Positions 11,053 to 22,805 of a DNA stretch of 64,000 bases are shown one piece after another (within the stretch, counting starts at the first letter, position 1; each line of letters begins with the position of its first letter). The notes under the pieces are model-generated. The model saw nothing but the letters and a program-made list of their open reading frames with translations, searched no databases and was not told where the DNA came from. Origin of the DNA: Luidia sarsii (taxonomy: Eukaryota; Echinodermata; Asteroidea; Paxillosida; Luidiidae); the NCBI GenBank assembly GCA_949987565.1, contig OX465103.1, positions 13,994,774 to 14,058,773 of the forward strand, given 5' to 3'. The position numbers were made by a program, and so were the translations under genes.

Positions 11053-12161
11053 AATAGCCTGCGTTGTCCGACTCCGGCTCAGTCCGTCAACCATGTCAAG
11101 AGAAAAAATGTGGAAACAAAATTAAATGCTAACCTTTTAGTTCAGACATACCAAAGGCGATATTTGTATTACCTTTGTTCCAAGATCAATCCACAGGGAG
11201 ATCATTTGAAAAAATCCAAAAAAAAATCTGCTTAAAAAAAAACAACATCAGATATTCAAGTGCAAACATTTCACGGAATGCCTGATACCATTACAAAATT
11301 TGGGATGTCGGGCACACATATTGTTTTCCAACCTATCAACTGATCATCAGGGGGAACGTGCTTTCTGGATCGAAACCACGACTGCAGAGGAAATGGTGAA
11401 CAACTTTGGGAGGAAATGTGTAGACACAAACAGCTGTCCACACATAATTAGCCCCCTTCAGGGAAAGAGATGCCTCATGTAGAACGTGCCGATAATCGTC
11501 ACTCTAATCCATTCTGAGCAGAGTGCACATTGTATTCAAATACTGTAGCGCGCAATCAGCAGGCTGTCATTAAGAGCACCGGCACCAAGTGATGAAGAAT
11601 GGGCCTGCAGATGGATAAATGACGTAAAACACCCTAACCACAAATACATCCTTCCCACCAAAGGCAAAAAGGCAAGGACGCCAAACAAATAAGCAGTTTC
11701 CACCGTGGTGACCGCAAAATTTAACATCGCTAACTATCGCCAATCTGCACCTTTTTTTTGTGGGGGAGGGGGGGGGGCTGATGTCTAAAAGATTTTTCTA
11801 GCTTAACGGGGATTCATTCTTCCCAAAGGTAAACGTGACGAGTGATGTGCATTATGGCATGAAGTATAGTATGCAAGAAAGTTGAAAATCCTCTCTCCGA
11901 GACGAGACAGAATACAGGCTTAATCCCAGACACTATACAGAAGACCTCGTGTTGGTAGGCACAACATTTCTATTAAAACGTAAAGGCCACAGTTAATTTA
12001 AATTAAATCCCAACTTCCTTTATCACGCCAACCGCTTTTGAAGTGCTGTGACCACAGTTTCCTTGCTATCGCTGTCAGTCTATAATTTGATAAAGCGAGT
12101 GTGTTTTTTTCTTTCTTTCTCATTTTCCTAATTTATTTCATTTATGGAAAATTGTAGTTAG
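11053..12161. other. No gene recognised
   Basis: Mixed sequence with a G-run at 11760-11780. No ORF has recognisable features. Confidence 0.6.
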
Positions 12162-12205
12162 TGGCCTAACGTTTCAATCCTAGCATGACTTCCAGCAGGA
12201 CCTTT
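12162..12205 (-). repeat. Hammerhead-like hairpin repeat, diverged copy
   Basis: The minus strand carries a degraded hairpin with GGTCCTGCTGGAAG and CTAGGATTGAAACGTTAGGCC, matching the family consensus with a small insertion in the hairpin loop. Confidence 0.55.
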
Positions 12206-12497
12206 ATCATTTAGCCTCTGATTTAATGTACTTACATTTTTTACTGACATCTCAGTACATGTACCTTAATTGAAAAAAACAACACTACAAAAAACATGCT
12301 TTGGAAAGTGGTTCGCAGTTGGCAGGCCACATAAGCAGAATTTCAGATAATAGATAGACAACAGTAGTCACAGAATGGAGACCTATGACAGGCTCCAGAA
12401 ACCAGGGAAGACGGGGTACCGGTACAAAGATCGAGGAATGAGCTTTGATAGTTGCTAAGGGCATAGCGAATATAGGTTCACCGAATAGCTTCAGTCG

Positions 12498-13495
12498 ATG
12501 GCAATTATGGTGGTGATGGTAATGATGGTGGTGATGGTAGTGGTGGTGATGATAGTGATGGTGGTTAGGGTGGTGAGAGTGGTAATGGTGGTGAGAGTGG
12601 TAATGGTGGTGATGGTGGTGATGGTGGTGAGAGTGGTAATGGTGGTGATGATAGTGATGGCGGTTAGGGTGGTGAGGGTGGTGATTGTGGTGAGAGTGGT
12701 AATGGTGGTGATGGTGGTGATGGTGGTGAGAGTGGTAATGATGGTGAGGGTGGTAATGGTGGTGATGGTGGTGATGGTGGTGAGAGTGGTAATGGTGGTG
12801 ATGGTGGTGATGGTGGTGAGAGTGGTAATGATGGTGAGGGTGGTAATGGTGGTGATGGTGGTGATGGTGGTGAGAGTGGTAATGGTGGTGATGGTGGTGA
12901 TGGTGGTGAGAGTGGTAATGATGGTGAGGGTGGTAATGGTGGTGATGGTGGTGATGGTGGTAATGGTGGTGATGGTGGTGATGGTGGTGAGAGTGGTAAT
13001 GGTGGTGATGATAGTGATGGAGGTTAGGGTGGAGAGGGTGGTGATTGTGGTGAGAGTGGTAATGGTGGTAATGGTGGTGATTGTGGTGAGAGTGGTAATG
13101 GTGGTGATGCTGGTAAGGGTGGTGATGGTGGTGAGAGTGGTAATGGTGGTGATGATAGTGATGGCGGTTAGGGTGGTGAGAGTGGTAATGGTGGTGAGGG
13201 TGGTAATGGTGGTGATGGTGGTGATGGTGGTGATGGTGGTGATGGTGGTGATGGTGGTGATGGTGATAATGGTGATGATAATGATGTTGGTTATGGGTAT
13301 GATGGCAATGATGGCAATGACGCTAATGTTGGTGATAATGGTGATGATGATGATTGGTATGATGGTGGTGATGGTGATGATGCTAATGTTGGTGTTGATG
13401 CTAATGACAATTATGACAATGACGGCGATAAAGACGATGGCAAAAATAACAATGATAGCAAAAATGACAATGATGACAATGATGGTGACATTATC
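12498..13495 (+). repeat. GGTGAT/GGTAAT satellite, about 1 kb
   Basis: The tract is built from trinucleotide-multiple units (GGTGATGGTGGTGATGGTGG, with GAGAGTGGTAATGG variants) and a higher-order unit of about 60-70 bp that recurs several times between 12570 and 13200. It decays into GATGATAATG/GACAATGATG sequence after about 13260. Every unit is a multiple of three, so one frame stays open for 342 codons (Met/Val/Arg). This is a consequence of the repeat period, not evidence of a protein. Confidence 0.95.
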
Positions 13496-13825
13496 TATGT
13501 CACAAGCTATTGATCACTGTTATTGAATCAATGGCCAATGTATATCACTTGTGACTTGGGCTTCAGCAAAGCTCAGTTGTCTAAGGGTTTCAGTGAAACA
13601 ATTTTGCCCAGGAAGTGGTTTGTGGCATTTACGACTCTTAATCCTGCTGTGACACGCACTACCCTGTCACACGGGCCACAATGATTGCCTTCTCCCAAAC
13701 ATCAAACATCAAATGAGCAATTTCAGAAATTAGCTCAGAGAGATAGACATCAATGATACAAACTGCTTCTGACTGACTTCGTATTGTTCAAAAGTTCCCA
13801 AACAGTATTTCCTTCATTTGTTGGA
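13496..13825. other. No gene or repeat recognised
   Basis: About 330 bases of mixed-complexity sequence between the GGTGAT satellite and the SINE. Confidence 0.6.
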
Positions 13826-14165
13826 CTAAAACAGATACACGCCAAACAAATAAGGGAAAAGCTGACTAAGAACTTTCAAAATGGCAAAAAAAACCTTTGA
13901 CTGGAGCGGAACTTGACCCCGAAACCTCTGGTTTTTGCATACCAGCACTCTTACCATCTGAGCTACCCCCCTTTTCAATTCAAGACAAACCAACAGAAAA
14001 AAACTTACTGGGAACAAATTAAAAAATTGGCAAAAGAAAACTGTGACTGGACCGGGACTTGAACCAAAGACCTCTGGATTAACGTACCAGTGCTCTTCCA
14101 TCTGAGCTATCCAGCCCCAAGATGATGGCCTCCCAAATAGTCAACTAGTCTTTGCCAGGGTGGGG
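13826..14165 (-). repeat. tRNA-derived SINE in dimeric arrangement
   Basis: On the minus strand, from 14165 leftward: a leader CAAAGACTAGTTGACTATTT, then GGCTGGATAGCTCAGATGG (A box), a possible anticodon arm with a GTT-centred loop, then TTTGGTTCAAGTCCCGG (B box) and a T-rich tail. A second, distinct tRNA-like unit follows (GGGTAGCTCAGATGGTAAG, then a B box GGGGTCAAGTTCC) with its own T-rich tail ending near 13826. Both have Pol III box spacing. The short ORF overlapping them is incidental. Confidence 0.8.
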
Positions 14166-14601
14166 GCGCCAGTCAGAAGCAATTAAGGGATCAAGCCCCC
14201 GCTTTCATTCAGGTGCAAACAACCAATTGTTGTAAACCTGGCTACCAACTCAGAGATCCCACAAAGGTGCAAAGGTAAACCAAACAGCATCCCAAATGAA
14301 GAGGGTCAGGCCAGAAATTGCATGGGGGGATTTTCAAGGTTCTTTCTGAGCGAATTCAATTTTGGCTCCCTGATCCGACGAAGGCCAAACCGTTTGTCCG
14401 ACAGATAGTGTGGAATGACATTGGTCACGTTTCTCTTCGTCAGACAGGATGGTACATGAGACTTCCAATGGTCATATTTCTCTCTTTTTTTCAGACAGGA
14501 TGGTACATGAGACATCCATAGGGTAGAAATAACATACTTTGGGGGAAATGTTTAACACCACCCAGTTGAATTTATTTTTCCTCTGAGTAACATCTAGAAG
14601 A
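14166..14601. other. No gene; small local duplication
   Basis: CAGACAGGATGGTACATGAG is present twice, at about 14440 and 14493, each preceded by a CGT/TTC-rich stretch and followed by AC(T/A)TCCA. Nothing else was recognised. Confidence 0.6.
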
Positions 14602-14698
14602 TGTGGCCAACTGCTCACTGGCTTGACCAAAAAGCAAATCTCAAAAAAAGTGTTGAGGGTCTGACGTTTCGATCCCAGCAGGACTTTTCTCAAAGGCA
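14602..14698 (-). repeat. Hammerhead-like hairpin repeat, full-length copy
   Basis: Minus strand: TGCCTTTGAGAAAAGTCC, loop, GGGATCGAAACGTCAGACCC, followed by the family tail, which ends with an equivalent of the AGTCAGTAAGCAGTTTGC motif (CAAGCCAGTGAGCAGTTGGC). Confidence 0.7.
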
Positions 14699-15732
14699 GG
14701 AGAAAGATCTCGATTAGATTGATACGCTACATAAATTATGATTATACTTTTATTGGGGGGGGGGGCTCGCTTATTTTACCAAGGCCAGATTTTTATCCAA
14801 CCTGAGGTCAGGAAAGACATTGGTCATGTTTTCGTGACAGCACGTCCCATGAAGAAGGCTACTAGGATGCAGAAAAAAGAAAAAAAACATTGAAGGCACA
14901 AGCGACGACCTTCAACTATTAAAGCTGAAGACAAACAGTCTCTTCCCCTTGCGTTGCCACAACAGTGCTGTGATTTCTTCCGGTGGTGGTGGACATGTCA
15001 AAAGGACAAACCAATGTTTGGGTTGGGGCCAGATTGGATGTGTTTTTGTTGTTGAGGATTTCTCTTTTCAATCTATTCTGTCAGCTATGAAGAGATGTGT
15101 ACCGTAGGGGAGCATTTTCTCATTGCTTCGGTTTGGTTCAAATACAGGGGCTAATAGCACAGCGCCGTTTTTGTTTGTATATAAAGTGCCTCGGTGAACA
15201 ATAGCTCTGTCAGATTAGTGTCCATGGAGGGATCTCGGTCTGGCCCATCAATGATCCGCTGCAGTTCAGTGGGGAAAACTACAATTTAAAGAACAGCCCC
15301 CCCCCCATCCCCTGTGGGATACGCACAGGTGCAAGGAAGCACACAATTGGAAACGTGACCAGAGAGCGAGAGACGTCTCCTTGTCATTGAAGCAGAGCAC
15401 GGCCACTTTCCTGGAGTGGCAAGGTGTTGATGCACTCGGCTCCTCCGTTCCCTCCTCCTTGATGACTGACCCACTACGCCCTGGGACCTCCGCATTCGAA
15501 GCGCCGACGGTGTTGCTATATTATGCCGGGCCCTCCGAATCCAGGCACCACTATTGTCCAAGTTTCAAAGAAAGACTCTATTCAGCCTGCCACAAAATAA
15601 TAATGTAGCATGACAAAAGCCACACAGATGCCCGATTGTGCTAGATTTGACTCGCTTGAGCACATGGTGTACCCTTATTGGTTTACTTCACAGGTATTTA
15701 TTGTTCCTGATTGTTCAGCGAGTTCTGAAAAG
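14699..15732. other. No gene recognised
   Basis: Mixed sequence with G- and C-runs at about 14755 and 15298-15308. Overlapping ORFs near 15290-15608 on both strands have no domain-like features. Confidence 0.6.
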
Positions 15733-15900
15733 TTTTGCAAAAAGACTGGTTGACTATTTGGGAAGGCCACCATCTAAGGGCTGGATAGCTCAGATAGAAG
15801 AGCACTACTGGTGCATTACTACAGAGGTCTCGGAGTTCAAGTCCCAAATTTTGGCGATAAACCACAAAACTGTTTTTTCAAGCTTTGTCAGACGGAGATG
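15733..15900 (+). repeat. tRNA-derived SINE, plus-strand copy
   Basis: The leader GTTGACTATTTGGGAAGGCC leads into GGGCTGGATAGCTCAGATAG (A box) and, about 40 bp later, GGAGTTCAAGTCCC (B box). A tail follows. It shares the leader with copies at 14165 (minus), 42884 (minus), 53873 and 56236. Confidence 0.8.
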
Positions 15901-17445
15901 AAGCCTGAGCCCGAGCCTGGTCCATGGGCTCATAAAAGGGCGTTAGACTCACTCCCGGTCCAAACTACCACGGGCAATCAATACAGTAGACTAGTTCACT
16001 GAGCACATAATTGGCTGCCACCTCAGGAACCCGCTGCCTTTGTGTATAATTGTCCATTCGCCTCGGACTTGTATTTGACAAACTATCTGGAGCATCAGAA
16101 TGGTAGTGGCTCCTAGGCAAGTATAGCCTCATCTCATGGGGTGAGGTTTTTATGGTGTACCCATACTCCCATTGGACCATTTTTTCGGCAGCCATGCGGT
16201 AACATAACGCAACATTGCTGAAAGTAATTGTACCTTGCACTCCCACTTGAACTTTTTCTGACGGAAAGTAAATCTCCTGTTACTTGCTGGTAAAATGTCA
16301 CATCATGGAGGAAGGAACTCCATGGTCACACATAGTGGGCGCCACTGCTAAAATACATATACTTTGACAATCACTTTCGGCTTGTCAGATGTACAATCAA
16401 GGTCATGGTGTCACTTTACAAGGACATTGATTTTTACCTTGTGTTCCAATCAGATTTCATTTAATTCAACAAAAGCTTGGAAATAAACAGTCAAAATAAA
16501 TAAATCTGTCAAAATAAATCTGTTTGTGTCCTTCAGCTTCTGATAAGGTTCACTGCTAGAATCAAAATGTCAGGTCCTGTACATTTTCTAAATACCGGTA
16601 ATCATTTCAACAACTGATTATGCTCACAATATCTAATTTTGCAATAACTGTTTTCTTTACTCAATTGGTTCAGAATGGCAAAGTTAAAGAAATGGTTTTG
16701 CTTTCTGGAGTTTGGGGAGTTTTTGCGTAAACAGGTTGTGTTTTTGAAAAAAGAAAAAAAAAAAAAAAAAAACCACTCCATATAATTGGGCTGAACGTTG
16801 TCTTGTTCCCGACCCATTCCTGTCAGACTCAATCGGAGAATGGACTTGCTGGGAGTTTAGGCAGCTGTCCCCCCACCCCCCAGAAAGTTGAACCGACAGA
16901 CCACAAAATTTGAATGGCGTACACACGATGAAACTCACTTCCCCCTTAAGACTACAGACCGACTATTTACTCTTTACTGTTTGTGATGACAAGGGGATAG
17001 ATAACTGGCCGACATTTCGAGGAGAGCGCGGGCACTGGATGATTTGCAGACGGCCAGCCATTCTCAGCTCAGAAACTGCCATTGTTCCGAAATCTTCAGA
17101 CTGTTCTGAAATTCCAGACTGCCCTCTCAGACAGATCATCACATGCATAGGTTAGCCACGCTTTAAGTAACCCCCCCCCCCCAACCCAACAGACACACAC
17201 CCCACCATTCCTCCCAAACCTCAGATGCCCCCTCCCATCCTTTGTGGTAAGGGACCCCTCCCTTCCCCTTGCTCGCTGGTCTGCAGATAAGCTTTCCCCC
17301 GCTCCTCGCAGGGTATCTGTTCAGACACCATTCAGACGAAGGACTGGCTTTGGTGCTAGGCTGTGGTAAGTTGTTTTTCTCAGAGGGGGGCAGGGGAGGG
17401 GGGGCTCAAATAGCTGACCACAAACTTCAAAATCGCCTTACGGTC
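15901..17445. other. No gene; one diverged hairpin repeat
   Basis: At 16531-16590 a diverged hammerhead-like repeat reads CTGATAAGGTTCACTGCTAG then AATCAAAATGTCAGGTCC. Its first strand, CTGATAA, is closer to the ribozyme CUGANGA core than other copies are. A long A-run lies at about 16745-16773 and C-runs at about 16870 and 17171. No coding sequence was recognised. Confidence 0.55.
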
Positions 17446-17513
17446 ATACCATACTGGCGAAACCTTACATTTATACCATACTGGCGAAACCTTACGTTTA
17501 TACCATACTGCCG
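17446..17513 (+). repeat. 27-bp tandem repeat, 2.5 units
   Basis: ATACCATACTGGCGAAACCT plus TACATTT or TACGTTT occurs at 17446-17472 and 17473-17499, with a partial third unit to 17513. Confidence 0.9.
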
Positions 17514-18044
17514 TCTTCAAGGACTGAAGGCAACAGCATGGCTTGAAGGGCTGGAGATTTGTTATGTAATTTTAGTCAACGGGCTGATCTGGTGACTCAT
17601 AATATATCCGGCTCCCACATTTTGGCACCAGACAGATTCCTGCCAACTGCTGACCTAAAAACCCTCAAATCCTTTCCTGCAGACAGTCAGACAATAACTC
17701 CCTGAACACCAACAGTAAAAACAACAACTCACCAACAGTTCCAAATATACATGCACACCTGTATAGGGAGCTTCTTCTTTTCTTCTTTTTCATCGTGGCC
17801 ATGAATTGAGTCCAGAATAGCACTAGTATGCACTACCCCTTTGCTGGTTAATGGTCATGTAATGATACCACTTTCCTGCCAGACACAATGGTTAACCAGT
17901 GGTTTGATTTGCACTATTATTTATTGGCCCTGGGGTGATTGGGAGGCACAAGACTAGGAAAAGGGACCTTATCAAAGATTTATAAAGTCAAGAAACAAAT
18001 GGGGAAGATTCTGCCACAGCATCTGTACTGTCTAGTAACTCTCC
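17514..18044. other. No gene recognised
   Basis: About 530 bases of mixed sequence with no identifiable feature, leading into the CT satellite. Confidence 0.55.
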
Positions 18045-18468
18045 CTCCCCCTCTCTCATTTTCTTTCTCTCTCCCTCTCTCTTTCTCTATCTCTCTCACC
18101 CTCTCTTTCTCTCTCTCCTCTCTCTCTCCCACTCCATCTCCCTCTGTCTATCTCTCTCTCTCTATCTCATTCTCTATCTCTCCCCTCATCTCTCTCTCTT
18201 TCTCTCTTTCTCTCTATCTCTCGACCTCTCTCTCATTCTCTATCTCTCCCCTCCATCTCTCTTTCTCTCTATCTCTTTCTCTATATCTCTCTACCCCTCT
18301 CTCATTCTCTATCTCTCCCCTCCATCTCTCTCTTTCTCTCTATCTTTCTCTCTATCTCTCGACCTCTCTCTCATTCTCTATCTCTCCCCTCCATCTCTCT
18401 CTCTGTCTTTCTCTTTCTCTTTCTCTCTATCTCTCGACCTCTCTCTCACTCTCTATCTCTCCCCTCTA

Positions 18469-18503
<35 letters not shown>

Positions 18504-18543
18504 ATCTCTCGACCTCTCTCTCACTCTCTATCTCTCCCCTCCA

Positions 18544-18574
<31 letters not shown>

Positions 18575-18687
18575 ATCTCTCGACCTCTCTCTCACTCTCT
18601 ATCTCTCCCCTCCATCTCTCTCTTTCTCTTTATCTCTCTTTCTCTCTATCTCTCTACCTCTCTCTCATTCTCTATCTCTCCCCTCCA

Positions 18688-18718
<31 letters not shown>

Positions 18719-18758
18719 ATCTCTCGACCTCTCTCTCACTCTCTATCTCTCCCCTCCA

Positions 18759-18789
<31 letters not shown>

Positions 18790-18947
18790 ATCTCTCGACC
18801 TCTCTCTCACTCTCTATCTCTCCCCTCCATCTCTCTCTTTCTCTTTATTTCTCTTTCTCTCTATCTCTCTACCTCTCTCTCATTCTCTATCTCTCCCCTC
18901 CATCTCTCTCTCTCTTTCTCTTTATCTCTCTTTCTCTCTATCTCTGT
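18045..18947 (+). repeat. CT-rich satellite with about 80-bp higher-order units
   Basis: Nearly pure C/T sequence in which CTATCTCTCGACCTCTCTC, then CTCTATCTCTCCCCTCCATC, recurs about every 75-85 bp. The same array resumes at 19320-19440 after an inserted retroposon. The long Ser/Leu/Ile/Phe ORF across it is a repeat artefact. Confidence 0.95.
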
Positions 18948-19319
18948 TATCTTATTCATATAAATATCATTTATTTTATTTACAATTATATTAATAATAA
19001 CAATCATCATAATAATAAAATTTATAATTACTACTGTGATTTATAATTACCTACTGATGTAACTTAATTTTGGTGCGGGACCTTTGCCGGAGACAGCAGC
19101 TCGCTCTTGCGAGACATGGTGTAATACCTCTGTGTTCAGCTAAAACCCCCAAACCTCCTTAATTTCAAACACAACTCTTTTACTTGTTTAAACGTGTATA
19201 TTTCTGTTTATTCTGTTCATTGTCATGTATATACATTACGTATATTCATTATGTTTTTCCATGTATGTTGATTCATGTCAAATGGATTGAAATAAAGTTT
19301 CCATTTAAAAAGTCAAAAG
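18948..19319 (+). mobile_element. Retroposon 3' fragment inserted in the CT satellite
   Basis: The variant TCTATCTCTGT flanks both sides (18937-18947 and 19320-19330). This CTGT variant is absent elsewhere in the array, so it is a convincing 11-bp target-site duplication. The 372-bp insert has an AT-rich start with ATT/AATAAT repeats, a middle with GTGCGGGACCTTTGCCGGAG, and an end with AATAAA plus a short A-rich tail. Without an RT ORF I infer a 5'-truncated non-LTR element or its 3' UTR. Confidence 0.7.
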
Positions 19320-19525
19320 TCTATCTCTGTACCTCTCTCTCATTCTCTATCTCTCCCCTCCATCTCTCTCTCTCTTTCTCTCTATCTCCCTCTATATCCC
19401 CTCTCTCAACCCCTCTCTCTTTCCCTCCCCCTCTCCCACAATTTTCTGTGTTTTGCCTTCAGCTCCAACTACTGATGTTTTACTCCTCTTCCTTGCAACT
19501 GGTCCTCCACGCTGGACATCCAAAG

Positions 19526-19651
19526 CCCTTTTCACACGAGGCTGAAAAACTCGCAAGGCTTGAGAAAATGTCTCATGCATGAGAAATCTTACAAATCTTC
19601 CACTAGCGGAAGATTTCTCACAGGACCCTTGACAATCAACCGTGTGAAGGG
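19526..19651. mobile_element. Small MITE with CCCTTTTCACACG ends
   Basis: The left end CCCTTTTCACACG and right end CGTGTGAAGGG are inverted repeats. A second internal palindrome (GAAATCTTACAAATCTTCC against GGAAGATTTCTC) sits inside. Length is about 126 bp, with no coding capacity. Family unknown. Confidence 0.6.
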
Positions 19652-20804
19652 AGGAACTGTAGATTGTACAACGTCCCTTGCTATATGCTACGCGATGCGC
19701 ATGCATGGAGACCCTAAAACAAGACCTTTACAGCGACATGCGAGCTATCCTGGTTGACCCTTGACCTTAGTAACGGCCTGGTACCTGCAGCTTTTTACAT
19801 CCATGCAATGTGTAGTCTACCGGCAACCCACGAAATCAGCATTCGCTTCTCAAGGGAGGCCTGCTAAATCTTACACTGTGCCGTGGGAAAGGTTGGAAAA
19901 TTGTTCAACGTGAAATTGCAAAGAAAACAATCCCACAGGTCGAACGAGGCTCATTGAGTGCGGGATGGGTATCTAAAGCCTAAGGTGGCCTTGCTGGAGA
20001 GACAAGCTCCACGTGCTAAGGATTGTCCCAGCACCCATGACTCACATCCTGCACACATGTTGGCCACGTTTTTGTTGGGGCTTTTCTCTTTCTTCTTCTT
20101 CTTCTTCTTCTTCCCCTCGATCCATTGTATTCAAGCACTCTGTACTACGTCAGCCTGGCCGGTCATGTGGTTTGTGCCGGCCTTGCGGGTCTAGCAACAC
20201 CTCCTCTCACCATTCTGATGTCATCGAACTTTTTCTTTCTCTTTTCCTCGAAGCACCTTGTTCAAATCATTGTCGTGTTTTTGTTTGTTTTTAAATTAAA
20301 TTGGCAATCAAATTCATAAACTACAACCATCAACCTTTAGGGCGCAATCGGTCTTTTCCAATACAAGCCAGGCCCATGCAGATATGCTGTTTACATGTAA
20401 CTCTGGAGAAAGTGAGTGCAACCACTTAAATCCCCTTGTAAATCCTCCCATCTCAAAATGCTTTGAATGTCCGAGTTATTTTGCAATAATTCCCCATTCC
20501 AATGACACAAAACCAATCTAATCGTTCTATCGAAAAGTGCCCCAACTGAGCCCTGATACCCCCCAAATCCCAAAATATTGTTTCCATTTTTGGAAAAACC
20601 ACAAAAATGTCACTTCTCTGGAATGCAGCACCCACTCTGGCTGCAACAAACATGCAAAAATGACCCACCTACCTCAACCATTTATTCCACATGGCCCTGA
20701 GAGGTAACTTCAACAGCAATGCTGGCATGGCTCACTGCAACCTCAATTAGGGCCTCTCTTACAACATGATACAAATTGAACCATACAAATTAATTCACAA
20801 CAGA
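19652..20804. other. No gene recognised
   Basis: Contains a (CTT)n run at about 20092-20115. No convincing ORF or repeat otherwise. Confidence 0.55.
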
Positions 20805-20905
20805 TTGCCTTTGAGAAAGGTCCTGCTAGGATCTAAACGTCAGGCCCTCTAACTTTGGAGAATTTTGAATTGCAGGTCATTTTAGTTAGTGAGCAGTTTG
20901 CAACA
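20805..20905 (+). repeat. Hammerhead-like hairpin repeat, full-length copy
   Basis: Reads TTGCCTTTGAGAAAGGTCCT, GCTAGGATCTAAACGTCAGG, then the A/T-rich tail ending TTTTAGTTAGTGAGCAGTTT. Stem arms GCCT/AGGC and GGTCCT/AGGATC are intact, with one G-U pair. GAAAC has mutated to TAAAC. Confidence 0.75.
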
Positions 20906-21947
20906 GTTTTACATTAACTTCAAATTCATAATATTCACGATAATTTGTTATAACACTCAATCTGAGTGTATCTTCATATAGTTCATGTTTGTTGTCTGAG
21001 TTGTCTTTAGCTTGTAAAATGGTCATGACCATGGAATAGTCATTTTGAAATTTTACGTTCTAGGATGCTGTTTTACAGAAATCTTCACACAATCATCTCG
21101 GCAAACATTTGTGATTTGATTTGGAACAAATCTCAAATTTTACAGGATTAGTTGATTGGTGCCTTCACACAACCATTGCCAAAGACATGAACTTTTATCA
21201 TGTTGGTCAACAGAGGTCTAGTTTTGACACAAGATCAATGCAGTGTATACAAGTTGTGGTGTCATGTACAGGTAAATGTACAGTGCGTCAGTGTACAAGT
21301 ACATGTACACTGTACATAATGTGTACATCTCTCTTTACATTATCTCTCTGTACAATGGTGTGGTAGTTTGCGCGAGGTCAAAGTCTACACAATGAGGCAG
21401 ATAAAGAATGCTTCTTTCATCAGTAAGTAGGTATCAGTTTATTTTCCAATGATTCTAAACAAAGTAATACATAATAAGTAGATGAGCTAATCAATCAACA
21501 ATAACTGGAGGGGGTTTCAAGAAAGCAAAGCTTTCACAGTAGACCAAAGGCCCCCTAAGATTGAGTACTAACACATTAATGGCAATAACATTTAAATCAA
21601 AATAGAAAAAATATATATTTCAGTTCAGAACAAAAAGTAATCAAGTTTACTACATAATTACTATACAAGGGACAAACACAAAAAGACAACAACAAGAGGC
21701 TGGAAATTCAGATCAAATAATGGTGGAGACAACCAAGTAATTTCCACAAATCTGATGAATCACTCTCGAATATATTTACTCACCAGCCAAAGTTGAAGCT
21801 GTTTCATGAAAAAGAAGACACTTTTGGCTGATTTAAATACATGTTGAGGAGTTGAGGAGTTCTAAAATTAGGGACCCTGAATTGCAACATAATTAATAGA
21901 TTTTGAAAGGCGCACATAAGGAATACGAAAATCTTGAGCAGACCTGG
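20906..21947. other. No gene recognised
   Basis: AT-rich. Clustered GTACA/TGTACA motifs at about 21245-21355 form a small palindromic, low-complexity patch. Confidence 0.55.
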
Positions 21948-22095
21948 GTTGGATTTCACAAAGCCTTACGATGCATCGTAACTCAACTTACTATGGATAA
22001 CCTATCGTAAGTGTTTACAGGCCATATGGTTTCTGTGTGTCGCTCATCATCGCGTGATTGATCGGAAGTTACGATGGCTTTCATGAAGATGTGAA
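21948..22095 (+). mobile_element. ACGATGCATCGT MITE family, copy 1
   Basis: Starts GGATTTCACAAAGCCTTACG, with a central palindrome ACGATGCATCGT, a second part GATAACC(T/C)ATCGTAAG, and a right part CGTGATTGATCGGAAGTTAC. Related copies occur at 22627-22783, 50806-50938 (inverted) and 60075-60213. The consensus ends look like TGGATTTCA and TGAAATTGACC, imperfect inverted repeats. Confidence 0.75.
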
Positions 22096-22284
22096 CGTGA
22101 TCAAGGTGAACAAACAGTACTTTGAAATGATTTTGGCAATTCATTTGCCATGGGATTCAGTGCTACATGACAGAGCCAAGACAGAGTAGGTAAATATCTG
22201 AGACCTTCAGCGGTGAGTAGTTTTAAAATAATGGACTTCAAAAATTAACACTGTTTATAATTCTACGGGCCTTCTTTTGTAAGA

Positions 22285-22590
22285 CAAGCAAACCTTGCGC
22301 TTAACGTTTTTGTTTACTTGCCGACCGGGCTAGTAAATTGAGTTTTTTGCTAGCCCGCAGCAAGTTTGACTAGTCCTGTAAAATTAATATTGAATTTAAA
22401 ACAAGGTTATCAGGTCAAGTAAAACAAATTATTAGTTTCTACTTTCTCATCCACGCTTGCATCGTTTTTTGCCGCCACACCGCTGTCTACTTTTTACTAG
22501 TCCACCAGGCTAGCAAAGTGGGCCATTTAACTAGCCCACAGCTGTTTTTACTAGACAATGACCGCCGGGCTAGTGTTAAGGTTGAGCACT
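22285..22590. repeat. Segment with repeated GGGCTAGT/CTAGCCC palindromes
   Basis: GACCGGGCTAGTAAA, TTGCTAGCCCGC, CCACCAGGCTAGC, TTAACTAGCCCAC and CCGCCGGGCTAGTG occur within about 250 bp, in alternating orientation. This may be a foldback MITE, but terminal repeats are not clear. Confidence 0.45.
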
Positions 22591-22626
22591 GACAAGGATT
22601 CTATTAATTAATAGGCACTGGCCTCA

Positions 22627-22783
22627 CCCCAGTGGTAGATTTCACAAAGCCTTACGATGCATTATAACTCAACTTTAAGATGGATAACCCATCGTAACGC
22701 TGTATTAGGTCGTATGATTTGTGTGCATCGCTCATCGTCTTGCGATTGATCGTAAGTTATGTTGAGTTGTAGTGAAATTGACC
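22627..22783 (+). mobile_element. ACGATGCATCGT MITE family, copy 2
   Basis: GTAGATTTCACAAAGCCTTA begins the copy, with ACGATGCATTATAACTC and GATAACCCATCGTAAC following, and GATTGATCGTAAGTTATG on the right. The right end (GTGAAATTGACCCC) directly adjoins the LINE RT fragment. Confidence 0.75.
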
Positions 22784-22805
22784 CCTGGCAAGAGTATAAG
22801 GCAAA

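Noticed and set aside
12498..13526. 342-aa Met/Val/Arg ORF as a protein
   Set aside because: Pure by-product of a trinucleotide-multiple satellite; no non-repetitive domain.
13900..14120. Functional tRNA genes on the minus strand
   Set aside because: A and B boxes are present but acceptor and anticodon arms do not fold well, several copies share the same leader and tails, and two heads are fused; SINE is the better explanation.
17939..18994. 351-aa Ser/Leu/Ile/Phe ORF as a protein
   Set aside because: CT satellite artefact; composition follows the repeat exactly.
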